The translations under genes and the position numbers were made by a program. A model generated the notes under the pieces. That model searched no databases, had not been told where the DNA came from, and worked only from the letters and a program-made list of their open reading frames with translations. This document shows, piece by piece, positions 46,755-55,502 of a DNA stretch of 64,000 bases. Location of the stretch: the NCBI RefSeq assembly GCF_029937755.1, contig NZ_JAPYPG010000003.1:1-64000 (forward strand), read 5' to 3'. The stretch comes from Henriciella sp. GTDB lineage: Bacteria; Pseudomonadota; Alphaproteobacteria; Caulobacterales; Hyphomonadaceae. Numbering within the stretch: position 1 is the first letter of the stretch; the number at the start of each line of letters is the position of its first letter.

Positions 46755-48290
46755 TCAGATCCCGGCGAAGTGTCGTCGCTGTTGGGGATCAGGCGGGCCC
46801 GTCCCTATCGCCACAGATAGATCGACAACACTTTCGCCGGACGTGATCTGCACATCGCGCACATGCTCTGTCCAACCCACCATAGCTCGAAGCCTGTAGA
46901 ACCCCGGGGGCAGGTCGGCAAACACGTATCGGCCGAAGGCTGCACTTCGCTTTTCGACGATTTCTCCTGTTGCGACGCGGATAAGGGACAGAACCTCACC
47001 CTCAAGCGACTGGTCACGCTCACCCGCACGCCCGTCGCCATCACGGTCAAGAAAGACTGTACCGCGAATTTCAGTGGTATTGAGGGCGGATGGCACGCTT
47101 TCTACAGGGACCTCTTCCAACACAGCTGGTGTCACCTCGACACGTTCGGAGGAGAGCCCGGCGACAGCTTCGCGAAGACGCGCATATAGCACGTCGGTAC
47201 CGCGGTAGGGCTTTGGGCGAGACGTTTGAGATGAGTTGGAGGCCACCATCCCGACCTCCGAAGGAAAGACGCTGCGAACAGATTCCAAAGTCTGCTCGGG
47301 CACGGCTTTCACCCTGAGAAGCTTTGGTCTCGTCTCAAAGGGCTGGTTGAGACCATGGGCCTTCGGCTTGGGCCGCTCGCGCAACTTGGCTGAGGTTGGA
47401 GATGGGCCCCTCTCGCTTCTCGTGATGTCCCTTCTGAGTGACACCGGCTGCAGCCTTGGCTTTGGCGTTTCCTGTAGCTCTTCGCCATCAATAACGGGGA
47501 CGACATCCCAAGAGGTCCGTGCACGCCAGTCTGTCGGTGCTTCACGCTGCGTCGGCATCTGCACAGTGTCATCAAAAGCCTCAGCGAATGAAGGGAGCTT
47601 TGAGCGCACCCCCGCATAGTCAGCCCCCTTGGCTTTCCCTGATGTTAAATTGCGGCTCGCGCCTCCCCTGAATGACGCCAGAAGCAGCTGTGCCGGTTCT
47701 GCTTCGCGCCTGGTCTGGCGAGGCAGCATCAAAGCCGACATATCCTGCGCTCGTTCTGGTTTAGCGCTACCGGTTGCCACTGGCGGTTCCCTTTCTCGTC
47801 CCTCAATCACGACTGTTTGGCCCGTCATGGCTTCGAGTATGCTTGCGCTCAGCCATATACGGTTTCCCGTGCGTACCTCGGCAAGATCCAGATGTCCTGT
47901 CACGCGGCCATCAATGAGGAGGGCACCATCTGCAAGATCAAGCTCAGCGCGCTTTTCGGTCTGCGGGCGATCAAAAATAAGACTGCCTTCAGCCTCCCGA
48001 ATGTCACGACCGAGAGCCGAGACAAGCCCACGAGGATCGATCAGGTCGCCACCAACAGCGTACTGGATACGCAGGAAGGCACGCTCGGTCCCGATCTGCA
48101 CCTTGTGCAAGCCGACCGGTCCGGCAGCAGCCGGGTAAGACGGCGCGATTGCCCGACCGGCCTGCCACGAAACGCTGAGCGGCATGTCCGGCCCACGGTC
48201 GCCAGCCATGGCCGAAACGCTGGCAAGCAACGTTGCCAGGCTCAGCAAAGCACTGATCCGAAACACCCAACTCATCATCGGCAACAGCAT
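46755..48290 (-). CDS. Exported hypothetical protein with SdrD/EF-hand-like C-terminus
   Basis: A 511-residue protein of unknown function. A signal peptide (about 5-28) precedes an N-terminal beta-rich domain (about 30-165, with VTGHLDLAEVRTGNRIWLSAS), then a long polar, disordered middle with many Pro, Arg and Ser. The C-terminal part (about 405-490) reads GTVFLDRDGDGRAGERDQSL, a calcium-binding DxDxDG-type loop, then an SdrD_B/carboxypeptidase-regulatory-like fold (AFGRYVFADLPPGFYRL). This suggests a surface or periplasmic structural protein. Nothing nearby names a pathway. Confidence 0.75.
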   Translation of the reverse strand: MLLPMMSWVFRISALLSLATLLASVSAMAGDRGPDMPLSVSWQAGRAIAPSYPAAAGPVGLHKVQIGTERAFLRIQYAVGGDLIDPRGLVSALGRDIREAEGSLIFDRPQTEKRAELDLADGALLIDGRVTGHLDLAEVRTGNRIWLSASILEAMTGQTVVIEGREREPPVATGSAKPERAQDMSALMLPRQTRREAEPAQLLLASFRGGASRNLTSGKAKGADYAGVRSKLPSFAEAFDDTVQMPTQREAPTDWRARTSWDVVPVIDGEELQETPKPRLQPVSLRRDITRSERGPSPTSAKLRERPKPKAHGLNQPFETRPKLLRVKAVPEQTLESVRSVFPSEVGMVASNSSQTSRPKPYRGTDVLYARLREAVAGLSSERVEVTPAVLEEVPVESVPSALNTTEIRGTVFLDRDGDGRAGERDQSLEGEVLSLIRVATGEIVEKRSAAFGRYVFADLPPGFYRLRAMVGWTEHVRDVQITSGESVVDLSVAIGTGPPDPQQRRHFAGI

Positions 48291-48453
48291 GAAGCGCAGC
48301 GCTTAACAGCAACCTTCGCTTGCGAGTGAGATTTTCAGAAACGCGCCATTTAGGCCAACGCTTGCGACAACGCGCCCTAACGGCTTGAGGCCGCAAGAGA
48401 CATATATCTCTCAGAACACTCAGGATTTTCACCCTTAAGCACAACAGAAATTT

Positions 48454-49026
48454 ATGCCGATAAGCCTCCGATTTTTAATAGTTTTCTTGATCCCATTTGT
48501 CATTCTCAGTCTCTCAGCCTGTGGAAATGGTGATCAAACGGCTGATAGCCGGCCACCCGGGTCACCGCAACAAGCCAATTCGGAGCAACCGGCAAAAAAA
48601 GAAAGCACATCAACTACAAGCAACGCACACTCGGAAGACTTCTCAGAGCTTCCGGCCCCTTACAACGAGGCAAACTATTCGCTGGGGCGGCGGACCTTCA
48701 AGCTCTGTGGGTCCTGTCATACTGTGAGAGAAGGCGGTCAGAACCTGGTCGGGCCCAATCTTTACGGCATCATCGGCCGGGAAGCTGGGTCGCTTGAGGG
48801 CTTCAACTATTCTGAGGTTCTCCAGGAAGCCAACTTCTTCTGGACTCCAGAAAAACTTGAAGAGTGGCTCGGCAATCCGCGCAGCTTCCTGCCTGGCAAT
48901 AATATGACTTTCTCTGGCGTACATCGTCCGCAAGACCGCCATGCCGTTATTGCCTATCTGATGATCGAGAGCGGCTACAGGACCAACAGCGAAGCCAAGT
49001 CCGAGAAAGACGCATCGAACCCTTAA
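48454..49026 (+). CDS. Class I cytochrome c lipoprotein
   Basis: A 190-residue mono-haem protein with a lipoprotein signal (VILSLSACGN), a disordered Ser/Thr-rich spacer (about 25-62) and a cytochrome c domain with the haem motif CGSCH (Cys85, Cys88, His89). GPNLYGIIGREAG follows it, and the likely sixth ligand is Met151 (NNMTFSG). This order resembles membrane-anchored c2-type electron carriers. It would shuttle electrons in the periplasm. Its stop overlaps, in TTAA, the stop of the convergent barrel gene. Confidence 0.9.
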   Translation: MPISLRFLIVFLIPFVILSLSACGNGDQTADSRPPGSPQQANSEQPAKKESTSTTSNAHSEDFSELPAPYNEANYSLGRRTFKLCGSCHTVREGGQNLVGPNLYGIIGREAGSLEGFNYSEVLQEANFFWTPEKLEEWLGNPRSFLPGNNMTFSGVHRPQDRHAVIAYLMIESGYRTNSEAKSEKDASNP

Positions 49027-49718
49027 AATGTCTTCGCAAAAGATATGAAGAAGGCGGACTCATCAAATTCGCCGCCGAATTCGAGCATAGTCCCCGCTGA
49101 GACATCGAAGCCCTGTGCTTTCCAGAGATACTCCAGCTGATACTTGCTCGACGCGGCATTCTGATCGCCCTGATCAAACCAGGCCTGCGAAACGAGCCAG
49201 ACATCCTGATAGACGCGCTGACCAAAACCGATCTCGAGACGCTCACGCATGCAGTCATCATCATGTGCTCGCAGAGCCCCTTCTGCGAACCAGAAAATAT
49301 CCATTTTGGTTTTTCCGCCCAGCTGGGACGATTGCCCTACCCCAATGCGGGCTTCAGCTCCAAACGCATCACACCCCGCTGCACCACCGATCGCCTCCCC
49401 CTGGAGCATGCCGCCTTCCAGCGAAGCGACAACGCCCTCCGCAATGTGAAAGCCGCGACGTGCTGTTACACGCCACCCATCGCGATTGAATTCCCCGAAG
49501 CGGTCGAAATAGAGCCCCTCGTATTTGCCCGTCACAGTCCAGTCCTCAGTGAGGCCATATTCCGAGTAGGCATCAATACGTGTGCCGCTCAGGCCTTCGA
49601 CATTGTGCCGGGACAAAGCAAGCCGGGAATAGAGCTCGCTATCGCCGCGCGCCCACGGCGAAGCCGACGCGGGCAAAGCCCACGCCGCTGCGAAACATAT
49701 CGGAACCCACCTCAGCAT
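49023..49718 (-). CDS. Outer-membrane beta-barrel-like hypothetical protein
   Basis: A 231-residue protein with a signal peptide (about 1-19, AAAWALPASAS) and alternating hydrophobic strands with aromatic ends (for example YSEYGLTEDWTVTGKYEGLYF, KYQLEYLWKAQG), finishing SFAKTF. A C-terminal Phe after such strands is the outer-membrane insertion signal. The family is not recognised. A MarR-like regulator gene lies 48 bases upstream on the same strand and may control it. Confidence 0.7.
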   Translation of the reverse strand: MLRWVPICFAAAWALPASASPWARGDSELYSRLALSRHNVEGLSGTRIDAYSEYGLTEDWTVTGKYEGLYFDRFGEFNRDGWRVTARRGFHIAEGVVASLEGGMLQGEAIGGAAGCDAFGAEARIGVGQSSQLGGKTKMDIFWFAEGALRAHDDDCMRERLEIGFGQRVYQDVWLVSQAWFDQGDQNAASSKYQLEYLWKAQGFDVSAGTMLEFGGEFDESAFFISFAKTF

Positions 49719-49765
49719 TGATGGAGTCCTTTTACAAACTCCATCAGATGTTGAGAAGGCCTAAA

Positions 49766-50260
49766 TTAGAGGCGGAACCGGATTTGGTCGGACCAGAAGC
49801 GCTCCAGACGCGAGACCGTCTTGTTGAGCTGCGCAAGGTCCGTCGGACGAACACTGGCTGTTGGCTCAAGGGCTGTTGCCTGCTTGGAGAAAAGTCCCTC
49901 GACGCGCTGACGTACTTTATGGCCCCGTTCAGTCAGCCGCAGATGCACCGTGCGCTTGTCTGCTTCCGACCGCGATTGCACCAGATATCCACCTTCCTGA
50001 AGTTTCTTGATATTGTAGGAAAGGCTGGTTCCGGCAAATGCGCCACGCGCCCGCAGGACCGATGCCGGCGTCTCGCCTTCGCCAATCTCGTAGATCAGGA
50101 GAGCCTGAACGCCTGTAAGGTGGCGTTCCCCGCCACGCTCGAGATCGTCCTTGACGACATCATGCAGACGGCGGTGCGCCTGCTCGAGCAAGGAAAGAGA
50201 CTTCAGGAAAGATTCAGCAACCGGCTCTTCTCCGGTCACTGCTTGTGCAGCGTTGTTCAT
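49766..50260 (-). CDS. MarR-family transcriptional regulator (LdtR-like)
   Basis: A 164-residue winged-helix protein with an N-terminal helix bundle, the DNA-recognition part (GTSLSYNIKKLQEGGYL) and a wing (EADKRTVHLRLTERGHK). The sequence around SLSYNIKKL resembles LdtR regulators of alphaproteobacterial L,D-transpeptidase and stress genes, by similarity only. A start 6 codons earlier at 50278 is possible; GGTGG sits just before ATG 50260. The barrel gene follows on the same strand. Confidence 0.85.
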   Translation of the reverse strand: MNNAAQAVTGEEPVAESFLKSLSLLEQAHRRLHDVVKDDLERGGERHLTGVQALLIYEIGEGETPASVLRARGAFAGTSLSYNIKKLQEGGYLVQSRSEADKRTVHLRLTERGHKVRQRVEGLFSKQATALEPTASVRPTDLAQLNKTVSRLERFWSDQIRFRL

Positions 50261-50513
50261 TGTTACCACCATCATCACTCAACTTTTGTTGTAGTTTGAT
50301 GAGATTTAGACTGCTCTTCCTGATATTTCGTTAAACACACCCCCTTCCGAGGGCCGATTCGTAAACAAAATGCGTGGATTTGGTTAAATTCTTGCCGCAG
50401 TTGCGGACTTGAAAGTAGTTACAAAGCTAAGCATCACTTGTATTTACAGGAATTGTATTATCCGGGCGCGGACAATGTCGCGTCCCTGACTGTGCAGTGG
50501 TACTATCGAACAG

Positions 50514-50867
50514 ATGACAACCTTTCCGAAGAAATCTCCTCAAGGCTTTTCCAGAAAGCCCACCCCGGCAAGTGGCTCTGAGACGGCCTCAATGAACGAT
50601 GGCCGCGAATACCCGCGTTTCGACATCAGCACCAACGGCACTCTCGTCCTGGACACCGGGTTCAAGATCCCTTTCGTGGTGAAAGACATGTCGCAGCGTG
50701 GCGCAAAGTTACTGCTGCAGCATAGCGTTGTCCTGCCCGAGAGATTTACAGTTGAGATTGTCAGTCCGGACAAACGAAAGATCAAACGCTGCAAGTCTTC
50801 GCGTCAGTGGCAGCGTGGCCCGCTCGTCGGCATCCGTCTGCTAAGCGCGGAAACGATCGAATTGTAG
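50514..50867 (+). CDS. PilZ domain protein (c-di-GMP binding)
   Basis: A 117-residue single-domain PilZ protein. Both c-di-GMP motifs are complete: RxxxR in REYPRF (about 31-36) and the D/NxSxxG form in KDMSQRGAKL. The first 28 residues are polar and disordered. Such proteins pass c-di-GMP signals to partner proteins in motility or adhesion; no partner is obvious nearby, though the flagellar-type MotB gene is 6 kb downstream. It stands alone on the plus strand. Confidence 0.88.
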   Translation: MTTFPKKSPQGFSRKPTPASGSETASMNDGREYPRFDISTNGTLVLDTGFKIPFVVKDMSQRGAKLLLQHSVVLPERFTVEIVSPDKRKIKRCKSSRQWQRGPLVGIRLLSAETIEL

Positions 50868-50954
50868 CCCGGCGGGGGTAGACGCTGAACGGATAGCCCC
50901 TATCTGGTGCAGGTCTCACCCGATTAGCTTACTTATCAAACGGTACATTCTTCC

Positions 50955-51548
50955 TTGCCTCTCGATTACAGCGAATCTTCATCGATATTGCTGCGCGATG
51001 GTGTGGCATGCACATTCCGTCGTGCCAGCAAGGACGACATTTCCCGCCTGATTGAAATCGACGAAAGCGCCTCGGGCCTCTTCGAACCGACAGGACTGCT
51101 TAGCGCGGATTCACTCGCCGATCATGTACCAGCTGAAGCGCTCGCACAGGCTGTATCCAAAGGCTGGCTGATCGCAGCCTATACAGAAGAAGAGCTGGCG
51201 ATCGGTTTTGTCATGGCAACCGAGAAGGGCGAGGCGCTCTATATTGATCAGATCAGCGTCGATCCTGCCATGGGCCGTAGTGGTATTGGCCGTGCGTTGA
51301 TGCGCTACATTGAGCAAGAAGCCGTGTCGGCTGGCTTCCGCGAGCTCACTCTGTCGACATTTCGCGATGTTGCCTGGAACGCCCCCTTCTATGCTTCATT
51401 AGGCTACAAGCACATTAAACGCGCCGACTTCCTTCCATACATGCTTGAAATCGAAGCCGCCCAGGCCGCGCATATGGATGTTTCAAAACGGACTTTCATG
51501 AGAAAGCGCCTTCGCAAGCGTTTGTTTCGCGCTAGAACGGGCGCATGA
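50955..51548 (+). CDS. GNAT family N-acetyltransferase
   Basis: A 197-residue acetyltransferase with an acetyl-CoA binding segment DQISVDPAMGRSGIGRALM (R/QxxGxG/A type) and NAPFYASLGYKH. The N-terminal part matches the GNAT fold from RRASKDDISRLIEID. The TTG start at 50955 is weak; a later start near residue 15 is possible. It overlaps hemB by 4 bases, so translation of hemB is likely coupled to it. The substrate is unknown. Confidence 0.85.
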   Translation: MPLDYSESSSILLRDGVACTFRRASKDDISRLIEIDESASGLFEPTGLLSADSLADHVPAEALAQAVSKGWLIAAYTEEELAIGFVMATEKGEALYIDQISVDPAMGRSGIGRALMRYIEQEAVSAGFRELTLSTFRDVAWNAPFYASLGYKHIKRADFLPYMLEIEAAQAAHMDVSKRTFMRKRLRKRLFRARTGA

Positions 51549-52549
51549 CTTCCCCCTTTCCCCAAACATTTCCCCGTACCCGCCTTCGCAGGCTACGCAC
51601 TTCGCCCTGGATTCGCTCTCTGACGGCAGAAACCGGTCTGACACCATCTGATCTCATTTGGTCCATGGTGGTCCATGATGGGGATGAAGCGCGCATTCCT
51701 GTTGGATCAATGCCAGACCTTTATCGGCTGAATATCGAGGAGGCCGCAAAGGCTGCACGTCGTGCGCGGGAGCTTTCGATCCCCGCTATTGCGTTGTTTC
51801 CACACATCAACCCTGCACGCAAAGATGCAACGGGCAGTGAAGCGCTCAATCCAGATGGGCTCATACCAACCGTGATCAGGGCGATGAAGGATGCCGCGCC
51901 CGAAGTCGGTATCATCTGTGATGTGGCGCTCGACCCATTCACCAGTCACGGCCATGACGGCCTTATCGACGAGGATGGCTATGTGCTGAATGACGAGACA
52001 AGCAAGCTTCTTGTCAAACAAGCCATCGTTCAGGCTGAAGCCGGCGCCGACGTGGTTGCCCCTTCCGACATGATGGACGGACGGATTGGTGCCGTCCGCG
52101 ATGCCCTCGAGAGCGCTGGACATGTAAACACGATGATCCTGTCCTATGCCGCCAAGTATGCCAGTGGATTTTATGGCCCTTATCGCGACGCCATCGGCTC
52201 TGCGACCGCCCTGAAAGGCGACAAGAAAACCTATCAGCAGAACCCCGCCAATTCCGACGAAGCCTTACGGGAAGTGGCGATGGACATTGCCGAGGGGGCC
52301 GACATGGTCATGGTCAAACCAGGCCTGCCCTATCTCGATATTGTCAGGCGGGTCTCCGAGACCTTTGCCGTGCCGACGATCGTTTTTCAGGTTTCAGGCG
52401 AGTATGCCCAGATCAAGGCTGCTGGCGAACGCGGCTGGATTGACGGCGACAAGGTGATGATGGAAACGCTGTTGTCATTCAAACGTGCTGGAGCGGCTGG
52501 CATTATCACTTACTTTGCTGAGGACGCTGCGAAAGCTCTGGGGGCCTGA
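51545..52549 (+). CDS. hemB: Delta-aminolevulinic acid dehydratase (porphobilinogen synthase), Mg type
   Basis: A 334-residue enzyme that joins two 5-aminolevulinate molecules in haem synthesis. The active-site lysines are in ILSYAAKYAS and MVMVKPGLPYLD. The stretch that holds three zinc-binding cysteines in E. coli HemB reads CDVALDPFTSHGHDG here, with Asp instead, which indicates the Mg-dependent type usual in alphaproteobacteria. It overlaps dacB by one base (TGATG). Confidence 0.96.
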   Translation: MTSPFPQTFPRTRLRRLRTSPWIRSLTAETGLTPSDLIWSMVVHDGDEARIPVGSMPDLYRLNIEEAAKAARRARELSIPAIALFPHINPARKDATGSEALNPDGLIPTVIRAMKDAAPEVGIICDVALDPFTSHGHDGLIDEDGYVLNDETSKLLVKQAIVQAEAGADVVAPSDMMDGRIGAVRDALESAGHVNTMILSYAAKYASGFYGPYRDAIGSATALKGDKKTYQQNPANSDEALREVAMDIAEGADMVMVKPGLPYLDIVRRVSETFAVPTIVFQVSGEYAQIKAAGERGWIDGDKVMMETLLSFKRAGAAGIITYFAEDAAKALGA

Positions 52550-54003
52550 TGCGCCCCCTGCTGGCCGTGTCTCTGGAATCTGCCATTCGAACTGCAGTCC
52601 TTCCGGCGCTTCTGCTCTTTGCCGCTTCGGCAACGGCGCAGACGACAGTGGACCAGGCGCTAGAAGATGATCTCAAGGGCGGCCGCTGGAGCGTGAGCGT
52701 CCGAGCGCTCGACGGGACACCCTTCTTGTCGGTGAATGCCGATCGGAGAGTGGTGCCCGCTTCAACCCTGAAGCTTGTAACGACGGCGACAGCTCTTCAT
52801 CTGTTTGGAGACTTCTCGAACGCTGGTTGGCCGCTCGGCACGGCGCTTCATATCATCGATGGACCGACCGCCGATTTCCCAACGCTTGTTCTGAGGGGCA
52901 ATGGCGATGCAACGCTATCGGACGGGCAAAATTGCGACAGCTCATGCCTTGTTCAGCTGGTTCAGGCCGTTCAAGCCAGGGGCATAACGGACATCCAGAA
53001 CATAGAGGTTGACGACAGCCTGTTCGAAGAACCGAGATGGCCAGCGGGCTGGGCACAAGACGATCTTAGGTTTGCCTATGGTACGGCGATTTCAGCACTT
53101 TCTGTCAATGACGGTGTGGCTGAAGCAACGATTGCTCCCGGGCCTGCGATAGGATCACCCCCAGTCCTCGAATGGGATAGTGTCCCCGCCTTCAGTATCG
53201 ACCTCACGAGAGCACAAACAAGCTCATACGGATTCGATCTCGATTATTTCAAACGCCCTGGGGCAAGCACGGGGGAGATTACAGGAACGATCGGCAGAAC
53301 TGCCGGCCGTGTCGATCTGAAGTTTGGGCTTGATGACCCTTCACTCTATGCGGGCCAGCTGTTCAGCGAACGACTCCGCCAAGCTGGCATCGAAATGCAT
53401 GGGACGGTCCTGCGCCGGGAAACTGTCAGCCCAATAGAAGCCCGGACCCCACAGCCGCAGCTAATCTACCGCCACGCCAGCCCCGACCCGCGAAAAATGC
53501 TGCAGGAGATTCTTCATGAGAGCAACAATGTTCACGCAGAAGTCTTGCTGCATCATATTTCATTGACCTTCCGGGATCGCACGACCGATGCCGGCCTGAA
53601 GCTTATGGCGCACATCCTTATGGAGGCCGGCGCGGAGGAAGACGACTTCGACCTGTTCGATGGATCCGGCCTGTCATTTTACAATCGTATCACGCCGGAA
53701 GCGATGAGTGGTCTTCTTGTCTGGGCGTCCGATCAGACCTGGTTTGAAAGCTGGGAAAACCTGCTTGCCGATAATGGAGAAGATGGGACGCTCGAATACC
53801 GGTTGACGAATGGGCTACCGGAAGGAGCGGTCCGCGCCAAGAGTGGTAGCGTCTTCGGGGCAGACGGTCTGGCAGGGTATTTCCAGGCGGTAAGCGGTCG
53901 TGAATATACGTTTGCGATCTACATCAATGACAGCGCCATGACCCATCCTGCGGCGCGCAGCCGGATTGATAGCCTGCTCCGTACCCTGATCGCGACCTAC
54001 TGA
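52549..54003 (+). CDS. dacB: D-alanyl-D-alanine carboxypeptidase/endopeptidase PBP4 (peptidase S13)
   Basis: A 484-residue exported enzyme that cleaves D-Ala and peptidoglycan crosslinks. It has a signal peptide (about 1-30, LLLFAASATAQ), SxxK at Ser72 (VPASTLKLV), the SxN motif in HESNNVHAE, and KSG in RAKSGSVFG, with a large internal domain between SxxK and SxN as in S13 peptidases. It is translationally coupled to hemB by a TGATG overlap, an odd pairing of haem and wall genes. Confidence 0.93.
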   Translation: MRPLLAVSLESAIRTAVLPALLLFAASATAQTTVDQALEDDLKGGRWSVSVRALDGTPFLSVNADRRVVPASTLKLVTTATALHLFGDFSNAGWPLGTALHIIDGPTADFPTLVLRGNGDATLSDGQNCDSSCLVQLVQAVQARGITDIQNIEVDDSLFEEPRWPAGWAQDDLRFAYGTAISALSVNDGVAEATIAPGPAIGSPPVLEWDSVPAFSIDLTRAQTSSYGFDLDYFKRPGASTGEITGTIGRTAGRVDLKFGLDDPSLYAGQLFSERLRQAGIEMHGTVLRRETVSPIEARTPQPQLIYRHASPDPRKMLQEILHESNNVHAEVLLHHISLTFRDRTTDAGLKLMAHILMEAGAEEDDFDLFDGSGLSFYNRITPEAMSGLLVWASDQTWFESWENLLADNGEDGTLEYRLTNGLPEGAVRAKSGSVFGADGLAGYFQAVSGREYTFAIYINDSAMTHPAARSRIDSLLRTLIATY

Positions 54004-54011
54004 TTAGCAGG

Positions 54012-54446
54012 CTACTCTTCCCAGGTTTCGTACTTGGCTCGCATATACTGTACGCCTTGGCGGATAATTTCGGACAACACCGCCTCATCCACGTCTGCGA
54101 GTTTGTTGATGTAAAGGCACGACTTGCCCAATTTGTGCTTTCCGAGACGCGACAGCGGTTCGCCCATATCTCGATAGCCCGGCAAGATATATATGGCGAG
54201 GTGCGCCTTTCTGGGCGAAAAACCGGTCATCAGGAAGTCGCCCTCCCGCCCGCTTTCATATTTGTAGTGGTAGCGCCCGTAACCGATAATGCTTGGTCCC
54301 CACATTCTCGGCGCAAGGTTTGTCGCTTCCCTGAATATATCCAGAAGACGAAAACCGTCCTGACGTCTCGTTTCATTTTCTATGCGTGCAATGAAACTCT
54401 CAGGCGTTTGTGCCGTCGGCTGCGTCTTGTTGTCTGCCTTCCACAT
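54012..54446 (-). CDS. DUF1801 domain-containing protein
   Basis: A 144-residue protein with the DUF1801 signature: an N-terminal helix (PESFIARIENETRRQDG), then LDIFREATNLAPRMWGPSIIGYGRYHYKYESGREGDFLMTGFSPRK and LSRLGKHKLGKSCLYI. The family has an YdhG-like alpha/beta fold and unknown function. AAGGGGA just before the ATG at 54446 supports this start over 54476. Confidence 0.85.
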   Translation of the reverse strand: MWKADNKTQPTAQTPESFIARIENETRRQDGFRLLDIFREATNLAPRMWGPSIIGYGRYHYKYESGREGDFLMTGFSPRKAHLAIYILPGYRDMGEPLSRLGKHKLGKSCLYINKLADVDEAVLSEIIRQGVQYMRAKYETWEE

Positions 54447-54503
54447 CTGCTTCCCCTTGTTCCAAAACAAGCCCATGCTGACAGGATATCCTCGCGGGCA
54501 AGA

Positions 54504-55502
54504 TCACCCAAGTTCGACGGCTTTACCGAGGTCGAGAACAACAATCAGTACGATTAAGAGTGCGAGAAAGCCTGTCGAAAGACCAGCATTGATCCAGGTG
54601 GCCCGGTCCGCATTACGCTGCTGAAGCCATTTTCTGGGGCGGATATTCTTGAACCGGAAAACGATCAATGCGGACAAGATGAGACAGGTTATGTTCAGCA
54701 AAAGCAGCATGCCGGCCCGCCATGCCAGCCCCCATTCCCCCGACCCAAGGAAAAGGCCCAGTGCGGCACCCGGCGGAAGAAGTGCTGCGGCAACCATGAC
54801 GCCGACTAGAACGGCCGACCTACCCTGTGCCATGGAGAGTGCGGCGGCGCCGCCAGCAGCCAGAGCCAGCGCGACGCCATCAAGACGAACCTCCGCTCGC
54901 GACATGAGCTCGTGGCTTTCCTTGTTCAGCGGAAGCAAAAAGGAGATCAGAAAGGCTACAAGGAGGGCCGCCCCAATCCCGGCTGCGAGCGTGCGTGTGG
55001 ATTCCCTCAACAGCGCAAAGTTTCCGAGGCCCGCCCCAAGTGAGAAGCCAAGAATTGGGCCCAGCAATGGCGCGATCACCATCGCTCCTATAACAGCGGC
55101 AACACCATCAGAGTTAAGGCCAATGGCAGCCACGATGGTTGATAGGCCTGACAGGATAAGAAAGTCCCGGTTCAGCGCAGCGTCGCGTGTTACATCGTCG
55201 AGCAGCTCTTCACGAAGCACCTGAAGGTTTGCTCGGGCTTCCTCGTCCTTCAACGGTTCAGGTACTGGCAGCGTGGCTTCCAGCGGGGCCATGGTAATCC
55301 GCCAATCCCGGCCATCCTTCAGTGCGTCCTGTAGGCCATCCGTTAGCGCCTGACTGCGCCCGTCATGCATGATCACCCGGATCAGAGTGCGATCCTGTTG
55401 TTCTACCGAAAAAATCATCCAGTCGACCGGCTCAAAGGCCTTTATGGCCCGAACGACGGTGTCCTTGTCGCGATCTTTCAGATGCACATCGATCTGGCGC
55501 AC
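54504..55502 (-). CDS. DUF389 (TIGR00341) membrane protein
   Basis: A 332-residue integral membrane protein with a soluble N-terminal part (about 1-110) and about six transmembrane segments (for example AAVIGAMVIAPLLGPILGFSLG, LVGVMVAAALLPPGAALG). The ApLLGP and PPGAALG motifs are characteristic of DUF389. The function is unknown; transport has been suggested for the family. The GTG start directly follows the stop of the upstream dehydrogenase gene, so both are co-translated. Confidence 0.87.
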   Translation of the reverse strand: MRQIDVHLKDRDKDTVVRAIKAFEPVDWMIFSVEQQDRTLIRVIMHDGRSQALTDGLQDALKDGRDWRITMAPLEATLPVPEPLKDEEARANLQVLREELLDDVTRDAALNRDFLILSGLSTIVAAIGLNSDGVAAVIGAMVIAPLLGPILGFSLGAGLGNFALLRESTRTLAAGIGAALLVAFLISFLLPLNKESHELMSRAEVRLDGVALALAAGGAAALSMAQGRSAVLVGVMVAAALLPPGAALGLFLGSGEWGLAWRAGMLLLLNITCLILSALIVFRFKNIRPRKWLQQRNADRATWINAGLSTGFLALLIVLIVVLDLGKAVELG

